A stretch of 64,000 nucleotides of DNA from an uncultured bacterium (GCA_905214905.1 CAJMNK010000001.1:1-64000); one strand, 5' to 3'; positions 9,706-17,528 are shown, numbered from the stretch's first letter. Notes: generated by a model not told the origin, from the sequence alone. Numbers and translations are program-made.

Positions 9706-11496
9706 ATGAAGGCAACCAAGAACATCGCACGCCTGGCAGTGACAGCAGGCCTCACAGCAGCGTTGAGCTTCGGCGGCGTCATGGCCCCGGTGACCATGGC
9801 GTTTGCTGAGGTTGGGTCGACGGTCCCGGCCAACAGCATCAAGATCAGCCCCTCCAAGGGCAATGAAACCAACAAGTACAAGGCGTACCAGATTTTCAAG
9901 GCCAATGTTGTCGATGAAAAGGATGGCAAAGTCGTTTCGAATGTTGATTGGGCGAGTGGGAAGGCAGAGCAAGCGGTTCTCGGCTACCTTAAAACGGTGA
10001 CCGGGTCCGGCATTACTGATAGCTCTACCGCACAGAATGTCGTCGATTATCTGTCCAAATGCACCTCTGGAACTGGCAGCACAACTGCTATCACGAATGA
10101 CAATCTGTTTAACGGATTGGCAAAGGAGGTCGAAAAGAGCGTGGATCAGACGAAGGGATCCTTTGGCGCTGGCGATGTTTTTACGCCCACGGATGGCGAG
10201 GGCAACGTCTCGCAAGGATACTATCTCTTTGTGACCGATACGACCTCAATTGCCGGGGACGATACGAAGGATACCAGTACGGCCACCTCGCCGATTTTCG
10301 CCATTGTAGGCGCTCGAGGTGTTACGGTCGACGAGAAGACCAACATTCCTACAGTCAGCAAGGCTGTCATGGATGACAAGGATCAATCTTGGGAAACAGG
10401 GGCCAAAGGCGACCCCAATAAGGCCGCTGACTCAGCTATGGACGATTGGGTCGATTATAAACTCGTCGGTACGGTTGCGAGTAATATCGACACCTATAGC
10501 GACTATAACTACCGCTTCACGGATAAACTGCCCAAGTCCATGACGCCCAAGTTCGTTGATGACAATGAGAATAATGTTCCGGATGTCACGGTTAAGATCG
10601 GCAACCAGACCGTTAAGAATGATGATGAGCATGGCTACACTAAAAACTTCTCGAATACCAACGAGCTTACCGTTAACTTCAAGAATCTTAAGGATTGCGT
10701 TGACGCTAAAGGTGCCCCCATTACCGTCAACGCTGACTCGAAGGTGACCGTCGAGTACAAGGCCAAGCTCGACTCCTCCAAGATTTTCGACAGTAATAAT
10801 GTCATTAAGGATGAATTCGAGGGTCTCATCGGCAAAGCCCAGACTAATACGGTTAAGCTAACTTATTCTAACAATCCGCATATCATTGATGGTGTTGGCA
10901 CTACGGTTGTGCACCCTGCCTACGACTACACCTATGGCATCGATGTCACCAAGGTGGGCAGCGATGTGGATGGAAATGGTAAGCATCCTGCCCTCCGAAA
11001 CGTCGAGTTCACTCTGCAGGAAGTTGTTAACGACAGCGTTCAAGAGCAATACATCGATGCTAAGGGCGTGAAGCACAGCAAAGATGAGAATGTCACGCTC
11101 AAGACGAACCAGGATGGCGAGATTAACGTCGTGGGTCTTGATGAAGGCACCTATATCCTTAAAGAGGTTAAGCCGGCGCCTGGCTACAATAACTCCGCTT
11201 CCAAAGGTGTCACGTTTACCATTGCCCGCGGGACGCTTAAGCAGGATGGCTCCGCAGTGACTCCCGACAAGGATTCTGCCAACGTTACTGCTGCTGATGG
11301 TGTCATAAAGGCCGATTCTGCCGCCGTATCTACCGGCAAGCTCAGCTTTACCATTATCGACAAGAAGGGCTCTGGCCTCCCACTCACCGGTCTTAATGGC
11401 GTGACCTTTACTTGGATCGCTGGTGGCGCGGTGCTGTGCATTGGCGTGGCGCATCTCATCCGTAGTCGTAAGCGCGACGACGGCTCTGAGGAGTAG
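9706..11496 (+). CDS. Major pilin (SpaA-type backbone subunit)
   Basis: 596 residues with a signal peptide (about 1-34, cut near AFAEV). The N-terminal region (YKAYQIFKANVVDEKDG) is typical of D2 isopeptide backbone pilins. A possible pilin-motif lysine sits in IPTVSKAVMDDK (about 215). The D2 domain has VDYKLVGTVAS and DKLPKSM. A SpaA domain at about 405-500 contains the E-box-like YILKEVKPAPGY. The tail is LPLTG, a hydrophobic span and RSRKRDDGSEE. Domain order, size and a fully canonical sorting signal point to the polymerised shaft. It has its own GAAAGAGGA ribosome site after a 123-base gap. Codon use is visibly more AT-rich than in the gene before it. Confidence 0.9.
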   Translation: MKATKNIARLAVTAGLTAALSFGGVMAPVTMAFAEVGSTVPANSIKISPSKGNETNKYKAYQIFKANVVDEKDGKVVSNVDWASGKAEQAVLGYLKTVTGSGITDSSTAQNVVDYLSKCTSGTGSTTAITNDNLFNGLAKEVEKSVDQTKGSFGAGDVFTPTDGEGNVSQGYYLFVTDTTSIAGDDTKDTSTATSPIFAIVGARGVTVDEKTNIPTVSKAVMDDKDQSWETGAKGDPNKAADSAMDDWVDYKLVGTVASNIDTYSDYNYRFTDKLPKSMTPKFVDDNENNVPDVTVKIGNQTVKNDDEHGYTKNFSNTNELTVNFKNLKDCVDAKGAPITVNADSKVTVEYKAKLDSSKIFDSNNVIKDEFEGLIGKAQTNTVKLTYSNNPHIIDGVGTTVVHPAYDYTYGIDVTKVGSDVDGNGKHPALRNVEFTLQEVVNDSVQEQYIDAKGVKHSKDENVTLKTNQDGEINVVGLDEGTYILKEVKPAPGYNNSASKGVTFTIARGTLKQDGSAVTPDKDSANVTAADGVIKADSAAVSTGKLSFTIIDKKGSGLPLTGLNGVTFTWIAGGAVLCIGVAHLIRSRKRDDGSEE

Positions 11497-11530
11497 TTGT
11501 TCGCCTCGACTATCAATACGAGACATGAAA

Positions 11531-11570
11531 AAGCGGGGCACCCGGTCGAATGTGATCGGGTGCCCCGCTT
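11531..11570. terminator. Terminator between the pilus locus and convergent genes
   Basis: The arms AAGCGGGGCACCCGGTC and GATCGGGTGCCCCGCTT form a 17-bp stem with one wobble. It lies between convergent genes (stops at 11496 and 11646). An A-run before it on the plus strand gives a T-run for the minus direction, so it can work both ways. Confidence 0.85.
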
Positions 11571-11578
11571 CGTTTGTT

Positions 11579-11637
11579 GGTGCAAAGTAACCTGACCCCT
11601 TTGCACCACCACAAAGGTGCCTGTCCCCTTTGTGGTG
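11579..11637. repeat. Two abutting GTCCCC-family palindromes
   Basis: The first (11579-11607) has GGTGCAAA/TTTGCACC arms around CCTGACCCC. The second (11607-11637) has CACCACAAAGG/CCTTTGTGGTG arms around CCTGTCCCC. The two share one base at the junction, which shows that the family occurs in head-to-tail pairs with different arms. Confidence 0.75.
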
Positions 11638-11645
11638 ATTGGCGG

Positions 11646-12791
11646 CTAAGCGGTGGGGAGTCCTGGCGTGTTGGAGGTTTGCTGCGGCTTGAGGTGGGCG
11701 TTGCGCCAGATGATTTGGATGATGTAGCCGAGTGCAAAGACGAAGGCTACGCCGCTGATGAAATCGCCTACGAGGGGGATTGCCGTAAGCGCGCCTGCGA
11801 TCACGCCGCCGGCGGCTGCCATGGCGTAGCGGTTCTGGTTGTGTCCGACCATGCGGGCAATCGCGCACCCCGCAAAGGCGCTCGACACCAACGTGATGCC
11901 GATAACGCCGCACAAGAGGGTTCCGGCAAGCGGCAGGCCAGCGATTGAGATAATTAGCAGTAGGACGGCGGGGACGATAGCAATCGTGCCCAGAAGGCCG
12001 CTCACCCACAGGGGCGTGGGGCGCTGGTGGAGCATTCCGGCGGCGCTGGCGGTCGCGCGCGGAAAGACGAGCTCGAGCAGCAGAGCGACAAAGCAGGTCG
12101 AGAGCGCCGCGGCGACGATGCCGCCGATGACATCGTTAACAGTGGAAGTATCCTCGTTCTCGGTGCGGTCGATCTTGAGCGCGCCGACCTCGGCTCCCGC
12201 AGCGCGCTCGGGGTCCTCGGAGACGTGCGCGTTCACGGTGCCGGTGATGTGGGCGTTTTTGCCCAGGATGAGCTTGTCGGCCCAAACCTCAACATCGCCC
12301 TCGACGGTGCCATCGATGGTCACCGTATCGCCCGCAAGCGCTGCCGACTTGGTAGAGCCGCGCAGGGCAACCGTCTCGCCTATCGCATAGAAACAGTTGG
12401 CAGTGCTGTCGGAATTGAGCACGACATGCTGGCCGGCAACGGTCACGCTGCCATCAACCGTAGTCTTGGCAATGTCGATGGTGCGCGCCGCCAAGCGGAC
12501 GGCGCCGCCCACCGTGCAGTCGCGGATGGAGAGGCTCTCGCCTGCTGCAATTATGTCGCGGCCGATGGACGCATCGTCCAAGTTGAGGGCCTGACCTGCC
12601 CAGTACAGGTCACCTTCGACGCCGGACGAATTGGCGTCATTGTCGGTCGCAAGTACGTTGCCTGCGGTGTCTGTGCCGGCGAACGACGCCGTGGGAAGCG
12701 CGGTGATCGCCAGCGCGATGAGTGCGAATAGGATGGTGATGCGGCCCCACGCTTTACAGCGCTGGGTCGACGGGAATTGATTGCGGGGCAT
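11646..12791 (-). CDS. Bactofilin-like protein with C-terminal membrane spans
   Basis: 381 residues when started at 12791, where GAAGGA lies upstream on the minus strand. The N-terminus is a signal peptide or first span (about 12-37). Residues 50-190 form a run of short right-handed beta-helix turns (GNVLA, GDLYWAG, GRDIIAAGESLSI, GAVRLAA, GSVTVAGQHV, GDVEVWADKLILG), the pattern of bactofilin/polymer-forming proteins. Several hydrophobic segments follow (about 220-365). The mix suggests a membrane-anchored outward-facing beta-helix. No substrate is known. The stop is 76 bases from the bidirectional terminator. Confidence 0.7.
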   Translation of the reverse strand: MPRNQFPSTQRCKAWGRITILFALIALAITALPTASFAGTDTAGNVLATDNDANSSGVEGDLYWAGQALNLDDASIGRDIIAAGESLSIRDCTVGGAVRLAARTIDIAKTTVDGSVTVAGQHVVLNSDSTANCFYAIGETVALRGSTKSAALAGDTVTIDGTVEGDVEVWADKLILGKNAHITGTVNAHVSEDPERAAGAEVGALKIDRTENEDTSTVNDVIGGIVAAALSTCFVALLLELVFPRATASAAGMLHQRPTPLWVSGLLGTIAIVPAVLLLIISIAGLPLAGTLLCGVIGITLVSSAFAGCAIARMVGHNQNRYAMAAAGGVIAGALTAIPLVGDFISGVAFVFALGYIIQIIWRNAHLKPQQTSNTPGLPTA

Positions 12792-12897
12792 AGTGAATCC
12801 TTCGTTAGATGCTCGATATGCATCTAACAGGGTACCCAACGCGTGGGCGCTCTAAAAGAACCTCTCGGTTGTATTTCGAAGGATGAGCCCGCGCAAT

Positions 12898-13587
12898 CTA
12901 CTTTTTGCGGTGCAAAAAGCGCGCGATGTCCTCTTCGGTGGGGCTTTTGATGTCAAAGCGCAGCGAGAGCCAGCGCAGACCCATGGTCACGACAACGCAT
13001 ACGACCAGCGCGGCGACATTGCTCATGATGCCGCTCATAACGAGACACACATAGCTTGTCGATCCGGCGATGGCGGCGATGGCATAAAAGTTAGTACGTT
13101 GGAAAATGCCCGGAACCACGCCCATAAAGCCGTCGCGCAACATGCCACCGCCCACCGCGGTGAAAAAGCCCATCATGATGCACACCGCCGGCGCAAAGCC
13201 GTAGACCAGCGCCTTGTCTGCTCCAGTGGCGGCGTAGATGCCGACCGAGATGATGTCGAGCAGGGGAATGAGTTTTTCGGGCTTGTCGACGATTGCCGGG
13301 AAAATATAGATGATGGCTGCCGTGGCAATGGAAAGCGGCAGCGCCATTGGCTGGTTGAGGATGTAGACGTTGCCCACCTGCAGCGTCATGTCGCGTAAAA
13401 GACCGCCGCCCAAGCCACAGACCACGGCGAGCGCAACTGCACCCACCAGGTCGAGTTTGTGCTCGCGCGCGACCAACACGCCCGAGATTGAAGCCGCGAC
13501 GACGGCGAACATTTCGAGCCAAAACGGGATGGCGACCATGGCATCCGTGGCGTGTGAGGTAACGGTCATAGCGGCGACGACGGGCAA
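12898..13587 (-). CDS. TRIC / UPF0126 family membrane channel
   Basis: 229 residues with seven hydrophobic segments and the two glycine-rich repeats of this family: GGGLLRDMTL (about 60) and GGGMLRDGFMG (about 150). Related bacterial proteins are trimeric cation channels or transporters; the substrate here cannot be told. The start is a TTG at 13587 with AGAAGGA 7 bases upstream. An in-frame ATG at 13569 is the alternative. It probably stands alone, 107 bases upstream of the bactofilin-like gene on the same strand. Confidence 0.85.
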   Translation of the reverse strand: MPVVAAMTVTSHATDAMVAIPFWLEMFAVVAASISGVLVAREHKLDLVGAVALAVVCGLGGGLLRDMTLQVGNVYILNQPMALPLSIATAAIIYIFPAIVDKPEKLIPLLDIISVGIYAATGADKALVYGFAPAVCIMMGFFTAVGGGMLRDGFMGVVPGIFQRTNFYAIAAIAGSTSYVCLVMSGIMSNVAALVVCVVVTMGLRWLSLRFDIKSPTEEDIARFLHRKK

Positions 13588-13716
13588 GATGGGGTCCTTC
13601 TGATTGCGAGTTTAGACAATGCCCGTACATAGTACATGGTTGACGGGTCTGGCGACCCTATTGCTCGGTAAACGGTCGGGACTGGATGCGGGCGTGGCGT
13701 TACTGGAATGCCAGGG

Positions 13717-13790
13717 ATCCAAAACATGTACGTCACCCTCCAAAAACGACATTTTTCGACATCTTTGGAGGATGACGTACATGTTTGGAT
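13717..13790. repeat. Long palindrome, left copy
   Basis: The arms at 13717-13744 and 13764-13790 pair over about 27 bp with one bulged A and one mismatch. They contain GTACGTCA, CCTCCAAA and the loop CGACAT twice. With no T-run beyond the stem, it is not an obvious terminator. The right-hand copy at 14921-14989 is its inverted homologue. Confidence 0.85.
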
Positions 13791-13891
13791 TGAGCTCACA
13801 GCATGAGTGAGTTGATTTACTCACATCCGGTATATTTCCCCACTTCAACGGACATAAGAGTTGGATACTGGCTCAGAGCGAGAGGCCCTCA

Positions 13892-14899
13892 ATGGATACC
13901 CCTGTTCTCATTTCGCATAAAACCGCATGGCTTGTCCATCATGCACCCCAGAATTTGGTTCAGTCTCTTGCGCGGCACGACTACCAGATAGGCGCACAAG
14001 GCATCTCCACCCAGCAACGTGTTGCGCGCATACGACAGGCCCTTACCGACTGCGGCATTCCGTCCGATATGCTTAAGACTATCGATATCGCGGTCGTATT
14101 CGAATTTGAGCGAATTCGTACCAAAGGCGTCGTCTGCCACATTCTTGGACAAAATCTTCCCTACGAGCATATTAACGAGTTGACGCCCGGAATCTTCATC
14201 ACCGACGAAGCCTTCACCTTCGTGCTCGCTGCCGAGTGGATGGATAGGATCGAATATCTCGAATATGGCTATGAAGTTTGCGGCGATTATCGCATGAGGC
14301 TCAATCCCGCCGACCCTTATACCGAGCAACCAGCCACCACCTCCAAGGATGAAATAATCGAACTGCTCGATCGGCATCCCGGCAAACCCGGTGCCACACG
14401 TGCACGGCTCGCGCTCAGGCACATCTACGATTGCTCGGCCTCGCCTATGGAGACCGCTTCGGCAATCGCCCTCTCGCTCCCAACAAGCGAAGGCGGCGTT
14501 GGCATCCGAGGTATCGAACTCAACAAACCGCTCGAGATCCCTCAACGTCTCTGGCATTGCGCCAAAGCTCGAACACTCAAAATCGATGCGCTCGTTACCT
14601 ACAAGCGCAGGGAGCTCGGTATCGAATATAAGGGCGGCTTTCACGATGAGTTCGAACGCAAAGGAGCAGATGCGGAGCGAGAGGCCGTTCTCTCCCAAAT
14701 GGGATATCGAATCGTTACGCTCACTTCGGCTCAGTTCGGCAGCCAGCTCGCCTTTCACCGCGCCATGAACAACATTCGCGAAGCACTCGACATGCCTCGC
14801 TGTACCGATACCGGGCACCAGCGAGAGCAAAACGAACTACGCAAGGCGCTTATCCGCAACTGGAAAAGCATGCGAGACGAAGAGGTGCCTTCCGAATAG
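13892..14899 (+). CDS. PD-(D/E)XK-like nuclease-domain protein of unknown role
   Basis: 335 residues, no signal or membrane span. The C-terminal part (about 225-300) has the D...ExK arrangement of a restriction-endonuclease-like fold: KIDALV (D232), then GIEYKGGFH (E245, K247), and a trailing helix and strand, GYRIVTLTS. This resembles Vsr/DUF559-type nucleases. The N-terminal half (LGQNLPYEHINELTPGIFI, then YLEYGYEVCGDYRM) resembles an uncharacterised family I associate with Coriobacteriia, with a loose likeness to AbiEi-type antitoxins. GAGAGG precedes the start. The base mix looks lower in GC than the neighbours. A defence or mobile-element role is inferred from fold and setting only. Confidence 0.6.
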   Translation: MDTPVLISHKTAWLVHHAPQNLVQSLARHDYQIGAQGISTQQRVARIRQALTDCGIPSDMLKTIDIAVVFEFERIRTKGVVCHILGQNLPYEHINELTPGIFITDEAFTFVLAAEWMDRIEYLEYGYEVCGDYRMRLNPADPYTEQPATTSKDEIIELLDRHPGKPGATRARLALRHIYDCSASPMETASAIALSLPTSEGGVGIRGIELNKPLEIPQRLWHCAKARTLKIDALVTYKRRELGIEYKGGFHDEFERKGADAEREAVLSQMGYRIVTLTSAQFGSQLAFHRAMNNIREALDMPRCTDTGHQREQNELRKALIRNWKSMRDEEVPSE

Positions 14900-14920
14900 T
14901 GCCACTCCCGTGAGCTCAAT

Positions 14921-14989
14921 CCAAACGTGTACGTCAGCCTCCAAAGATGTCGAAATATGTCGGTTTTGGAGGCTGACGTACACGTTTGG
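14921..14989. repeat. Long palindrome, right copy
   Basis: A 25-bp perfect stem (14921-14945 with 14965-14989) around the loop GATGTCGAAATATGTCGGT. It is the inverted homologue of 13717-13790. The arm changes CATG to CGTG on one side and CATG to CACG on the other are paired, so the stem is kept. Confidence 0.85.
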
Positions 14990-15021
14990 GGAAGCGTGGG
15001 ATCGAGACGTATCTCGATAAC

Positions 15022-15048
15022 AAAAAAGCTCCCGTTGTTGGGAGCTTT
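15022..15048 (-). terminator. Terminator of the tRNA-Ser genes
   Basis: On the minus strand AAAGCTCCC / GGGAGCTTT forms a stem with a 6-base loop followed by TTTTTTG, 12 bases after tRNA-Ser(CGA). Confidence 0.85.
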
Positions 15049-15059
15049 CTCAACCAAAA

Positions 15060-15150
15060 TGGCGGAGGAGGAGGGATTCGAACCCTCGTGACCTTATACA
15101 GGCCAAACGGTTTTCGAGACCGCCGCATTCAACCACTCTGCCACCCCTCC
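15060..15150 (-). tRNA. tRNA-Ser (CGA)
   Basis: 91 bases including encoded CCA. The acceptor GGAGGGG pairs with CTCCTCC, the anticodon is CGA in GTCTCGAAAAC, and a long variable arm of serine type is present before the GAGGG-TTCGAAT-CCCTC T-arm. It reads UCG. Confidence 0.95.
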
Positions 15151-15160
15151 GCGTGGGGTA

Positions 15161-15190
15161 AAAACAAAGCAGGCTCGAAGGCCTGCTTTG
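15161..15190 (-). terminator. Terminator between the two tRNA-Ser genes
   Basis: The 10-bp arms CAAAGCAGGC / GCCTGCTTTG, read on the minus strand, are followed by TTTT. It could separate the two tRNA transcripts or allow partial read-through. Confidence 0.75.
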
Positions 15191-15198
15191 GAATTAAC

Positions 15199-15289
15199 TG
15201 GCGGAGAGTCAGGGATTTGAACCCTGGAGACGCTTTTGACGCCTACACGATTTCCAATCGTGCTCCTTCGGCCACTCGGACAACTCTCC
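15199..15289 (-). tRNA. tRNA-Ser (GGA)
   Basis: 91 bases with encoded CCA. The acceptor GGAGAGT pairs with ACTCTCC, the anticodon is GGA in GATTGGAAATC, and there is a long variable arm. It reads UCC and UCU. It is the first gene of the minus-strand serine tRNA pair. Confidence 0.95.
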
Positions 15290-15305
15290 GTTAAATGCGA
15301 AAGTC

Positions 15306-15334
15306 AGTATACACGAGGAATCGCAAAGTGCAAA
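15306..15334 (-). promoter_or_regulatory. Promoter of the tRNA-Ser genes
   Basis: On the minus strand TTTGCA (15329-15334) and TATACT (15306-15311) are separated by 17 bases. The -10 lies 16 bases before the first base of tRNA-Ser(GGA). Confidence 0.65.
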
Positions 15335-15783
15335 CAGAAAAGTTGGCATTTTTTGAAACGCTTAGCTTCGTGACGGGATCCAAGATGCCAAAAACGACCT
15401 CTGACCAGCATGGCTGCATGCGGTAAATTGTTCAAAATTGGTATTTATAGATGACGTGGCAGCAATTTTAAAAATATTTGAACGGTGTTGTGAACCACTG
15501 GTATGCATTTCGCGATCACGGCCCTGCAATTGCTGACCTGCAGTTTGATTTGGTTTGTCCCCGCAGCGCCGTAGCTTGTCCACAGATTCGTCAAGCATTT
15601 GGTCAGCATTTGGTTGGAAGACGCATGAAGTGCCGTGTGAGTATGGACATATGTGGAGGTCATGAGGTTGTAGCTGCATGTTCTTGCAGCCTGGGAGGTT
15701 GAAAGATATTATTACCAAGTCTTTTCCTGCTTCAGGCGCACCTTCACGACCTGAAGCCACATTTGCCCAGAGGAGGTGACAAT
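15335..15783 (+). promoter_or_regulatory. Long AT-rich leader of the rpsF operon with a DnaA-box match
   Basis: No gene is seen in this stretch. It holds TTGGTAT at 15438 and CTGGTAT at 15498 (the motif also seen at 3998 and 35772), an AT-only run near 15467-15480, and TTGTCCACA at 15576-15584, which equals the DnaA box used in high-GC actinobacteria. Two poorer matches lie at 15429 (TTGTTCAAA) and 15554 (TTGTCCCCG). One perfect box is too few to call an origin. DnaA control of the ssb/dnaB operon is possible. Confidence 0.4.
15729..15757 (+). promoter_or_regulatory. Leader hairpin before rpsF
   Basis: GCTTCAGG at 15729 pairs with CCTGAAGC at 15750 around a 13-base loop, ending 12 bases before the ribosome site AGAGGAGGTGAC. 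Many bacteria regulate rpsF by a leader structure bound by S6:S18. I do not see the unpaired CCG of the known motif, so the match is by position only. Confidence 0.4.
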
Positions 15784-16077
15784 ATGAAGGCTTATGAACT
15801 GCTGTTCTTTGTTGACCCGTCGCTCGACCCCGAGACTCGTCTCGCTGTTATGAAGCGTATCGATACCACGATCGCCGAGGGCGCTGGCAAGGTCGACTCC
15901 GTTGACGAGTGGGGCAAGCGCAAGCTCGCCTACGAGATCAACGACCTCACCGATGGTGACTACACCCTCATCAACTTCCACGCAGATCCTACCCAGATCG
16001 CCGAGCTTGATCGCGTCCTGCGCATCACCGACGCTGTGGTCCGCCACATGATCGTCCGTCGCGACGACCAGGAGTAA
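15784..16077 (+). CDS. rpsF: Ribosomal protein bS6
   Basis: 97 residues starting MKAYELLFFVDPSLD, the typical S6 opening. It has WGKRKLAYEI and DLTDGDYTLINF in the middle and the VVRHMIVRRDD end. It binds 16S rRNA in the central domain of the small subunit together with S18. The start at 15784 follows a strong AGAGGAGGTGA site; the open frame continues a few codons upstream without support. It is first in an rpsF-ssb-rpsR-rplI operon, the usual bacterial order. Confidence 0.97.
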   Translation: MKAYELLFFVDPSLDPETRLAVMKRIDTTIAEGAGKVDSVDEWGKRKLAYEINDLTDGDYTLINFHADPTQIAELDRVLRITDAVVRHMIVRRDDQE

Positions 16078-16125
16078 GACTGTCGTTTTGGACTGGGCTT
16101 GTGCCCCAAGAGGAAGTAGTGAGTT

Positions 16126-16581
16126 ATGAGCATCAATCGAGTGAACATCACCGGTAACCTCACGCGTGATCCCGAGCTGCGCGCCACCGCTGGCGGAACC
16201 CAGGTTCTGTCCTTTGGCGTCGCCGTGAACGATCGTCGCCGCAACCCGCAGACTGGCGAGTGGGAGGACTATCCCAACTTTGTCGACTGCACTATGTTCG
16301 GCACGCGCGCCGAGGCCGTGAGCCGTTTCCTGGCAAAGGGAAACAAGGTCGCGATCGAGGGCAAGCTGCGCTACAGCTCTTGGGAGCGCGACGGCCAGCG
16401 CCGGAGCAAGCTTGAAGTCATCGTCGATGAGATCGAGTTTATGAGCTCCCGCGGTGGCCAGGGTGGCTACGATCAGGGCGGTTATGCCCCCGCAGCCCCT
16501 GCAGCGCCCGCACCGCGTCCTGCCGCACCGGTGGCTACGCCGCCCGCGGTCGACGTCTACGATGAGGACATCCCGTTTTAA
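16126..16581 (+). CDS. ssb: Single-stranded DNA-binding protein
   Basis: 151 residues. The OB-fold spans about 1-110 (INRVNITGNLTRDPELR, then VAVNDRRRNPQTGEWEDYP and WERDGQRRSKLEV). A Gly/Ala/Pro linker follows, and the protein ends in the acidic tip DEDIPF that recruits repair and replication proteins. It covers single strands at replication forks. It sits between rpsF and rpsR, as in many bacteria. The ribosome site is AGGAAG upstream. Confidence 0.97.
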   Translation: MSINRVNITGNLTRDPELRATAGGTQVLSFGVAVNDRRRNPQTGEWEDYPNFVDCTMFGTRAEAVSRFLAKGNKVAIEGKLRYSSWERDGQRRSKLEVIVDEIEFMSSRGGQGGYDQGGYAPAAPAAPAPRPAAPVATPPAVDVYDEDIPF

Positions 16582-16653
16582 GGGCTGTTCACCTATTTTT
16601 GAGTGAGAGGCGGCTTCGGTTCGCCGAAGTTGCCAAACGAAAGGTATTTTGAC

Positions 16654-16920
16654 ATGGCTAATGATTTTTCTGCACGTCAGCCGCGTCGTAAGTACTGCCA
16701 GTTCTGCAAGGAGAACACTGAGTTCATCGACTATAAGGACACTCAGCTTCTCCGTAAGTACATGACCGACCGTGGCAAGATCAAGCCCCGTCGCGTCACT
16801 GGCGCTTGCACGCAGCATCAGCATGACATCGCCAACGCCATCAAGCGCGCCCGCGAGATGGCTCTCCTGCCGTACACCGTCCCCGTGGTTTCCTCTCGTG
16901 GCAACCGCGACCGCGGCTAA
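16654..16920 (+). CDS. rpsR: Ribosomal protein bS18
   Basis: 88 residues from the ATG at 16654, with GAAAGG upstream; the longer open frame from 16603 lacks a ribosome site. It contains [36 protein letters not shown] and the [13 protein letters not shown] end, all standard for S18. The pair of cysteines in CQFC is the kind seen in zinc-binding S18 forms. It partners S6 in the small subunit. Confidence 0.97.
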   Translation: MANDFSARQPRRKYCQFCKENTEFIDYKDTQLLRKYMTDRGKIKPRRVTGACTQHQHDIANAIKRAREMALLPYTVPVVSSRGNRDRG

Positions 16921-16935
16921 GAAGGGAGACGCATC

Positions 16936-17460
16936 ATGAAGGTTATTCTTCTCGATGAGATCAAGGGCAAGGGCGGCGAGGGTGACGTCGTAGAGGTCGC
17001 TCAGGGTTACGCTGAGAACTTCCTGTTCCCCAAGAAGCTCGCTGTTGCCGCCACCAAGGGCAACCTCAAGCAGCTTGACGAGCGTCGCAACAACATCGCC
17101 AAGCGCGAGGCCGTCCGTCTGGCTACCGCCAACGAGACCAAGGCTGCCTTCGAGGGCAAGACGGTCACCGTTGACGTCAAGGTCGGCGACGAGGGCATCC
17201 TCTTTGGCTCCGTTACCGCCGCTATGATCGCTGACGCCATCAAGGCTCAGCTCGGTATGGACATCGACCGCAAGCGCGTCGAGCTCGGTAAGCCCATCAA
17301 GGTTGCCGGTGCCCACACCGTTGCCATCTCGCTGTACCGCGAGATCAAGGCCGAGGTTGTCGTTCTCGTTGGCGTTACCGCCGAGGAGCTCGCTGCCGAG
17401 GCTGAGGCTGAGGAGGCCGCTGAGGTCGCCGAGGCCGAGACTGAGGCTGCTGCCGAGTAG
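16936..17460 (+). CDS. rplI: Ribosomal protein bL9
   Basis: 174 residues starting MKVILLDEIKGKGGEGD, with the family's VAQGYAENFLFPKKLA at about 21-36, a long connecting helix and the C-terminal domain (VTVDVKVGDEGILFGSVT). A 25-residue Glu/Ala tail (about 150-174) extends past the usual end of L9, a low-complexity addition seen in some actinobacteria. It is the last ribosomal gene of the operon, 15 bases after rpsR and followed by a terminator. Confidence 0.97.
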   Translation: MKVILLDEIKGKGGEGDVVEVAQGYAENFLFPKKLAVAATKGNLKQLDERRNNIAKREAVRLATANETKAAFEGKTVTVDVKVGDEGILFGSVTAAMIADAIKAQLGMDIDRKRVELGKPIKVAGAHTVAISLYREIKAEVVVLVGVTAEELAAEAEAEEAAEVAEAETEAAAE

Positions 17461-17492
17461 CATTTGCTGCAACGCAACAATCTTGTTCTAAG

Positions 17493-17528
17493 AAGGGCGC
17501 TCTGGGAGACCAGGGCGCCCTTTTGTTT
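17493..17528 (+). terminator. Terminator after rplI
   Basis: GGGCGCTCTGG pairs with CCAGGGCGCCC (one wobble) and is followed by TTTTGTTTT. Confidence 0.9.

Larger units (their letters stand above)
13717..14989. mobile_element. Candidate palindrome-bracketed gene unit
   Basis: A nuclease-like gene (13892-14899) lies between two long palindromes (13717-13790 and 14921-14989) that are inverted copies of each other. Each is bordered on the gene side by the 8-bp palindrome TGAGCTCA (13791-13798, 14911-14918). Over 41 bases (13758-13798 against the complement of 14911-14951) only two positions differ. No transposase is present. The right end lies 70 bases from tRNA-Ser genes, a common insertion area. 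Calling it a mobile unit is inference; it may instead be an insulated gene cassette. Confidence 0.4.

Noticed and set aside
13714..15003. GGGATC on both sides of the palindrome-bracketed unit as a target-site duplication
   Set aside because: The left copy overlaps the arm and the right copy lies 9 bases outside it. A 6-base match at unequal distances is likely chance.
15290..15783. Chromosomal origin of replication
   Set aside because: Only one perfect DnaA box is present and dnaA/dnaN are not seen, so I list it only as a possible regulatory region.
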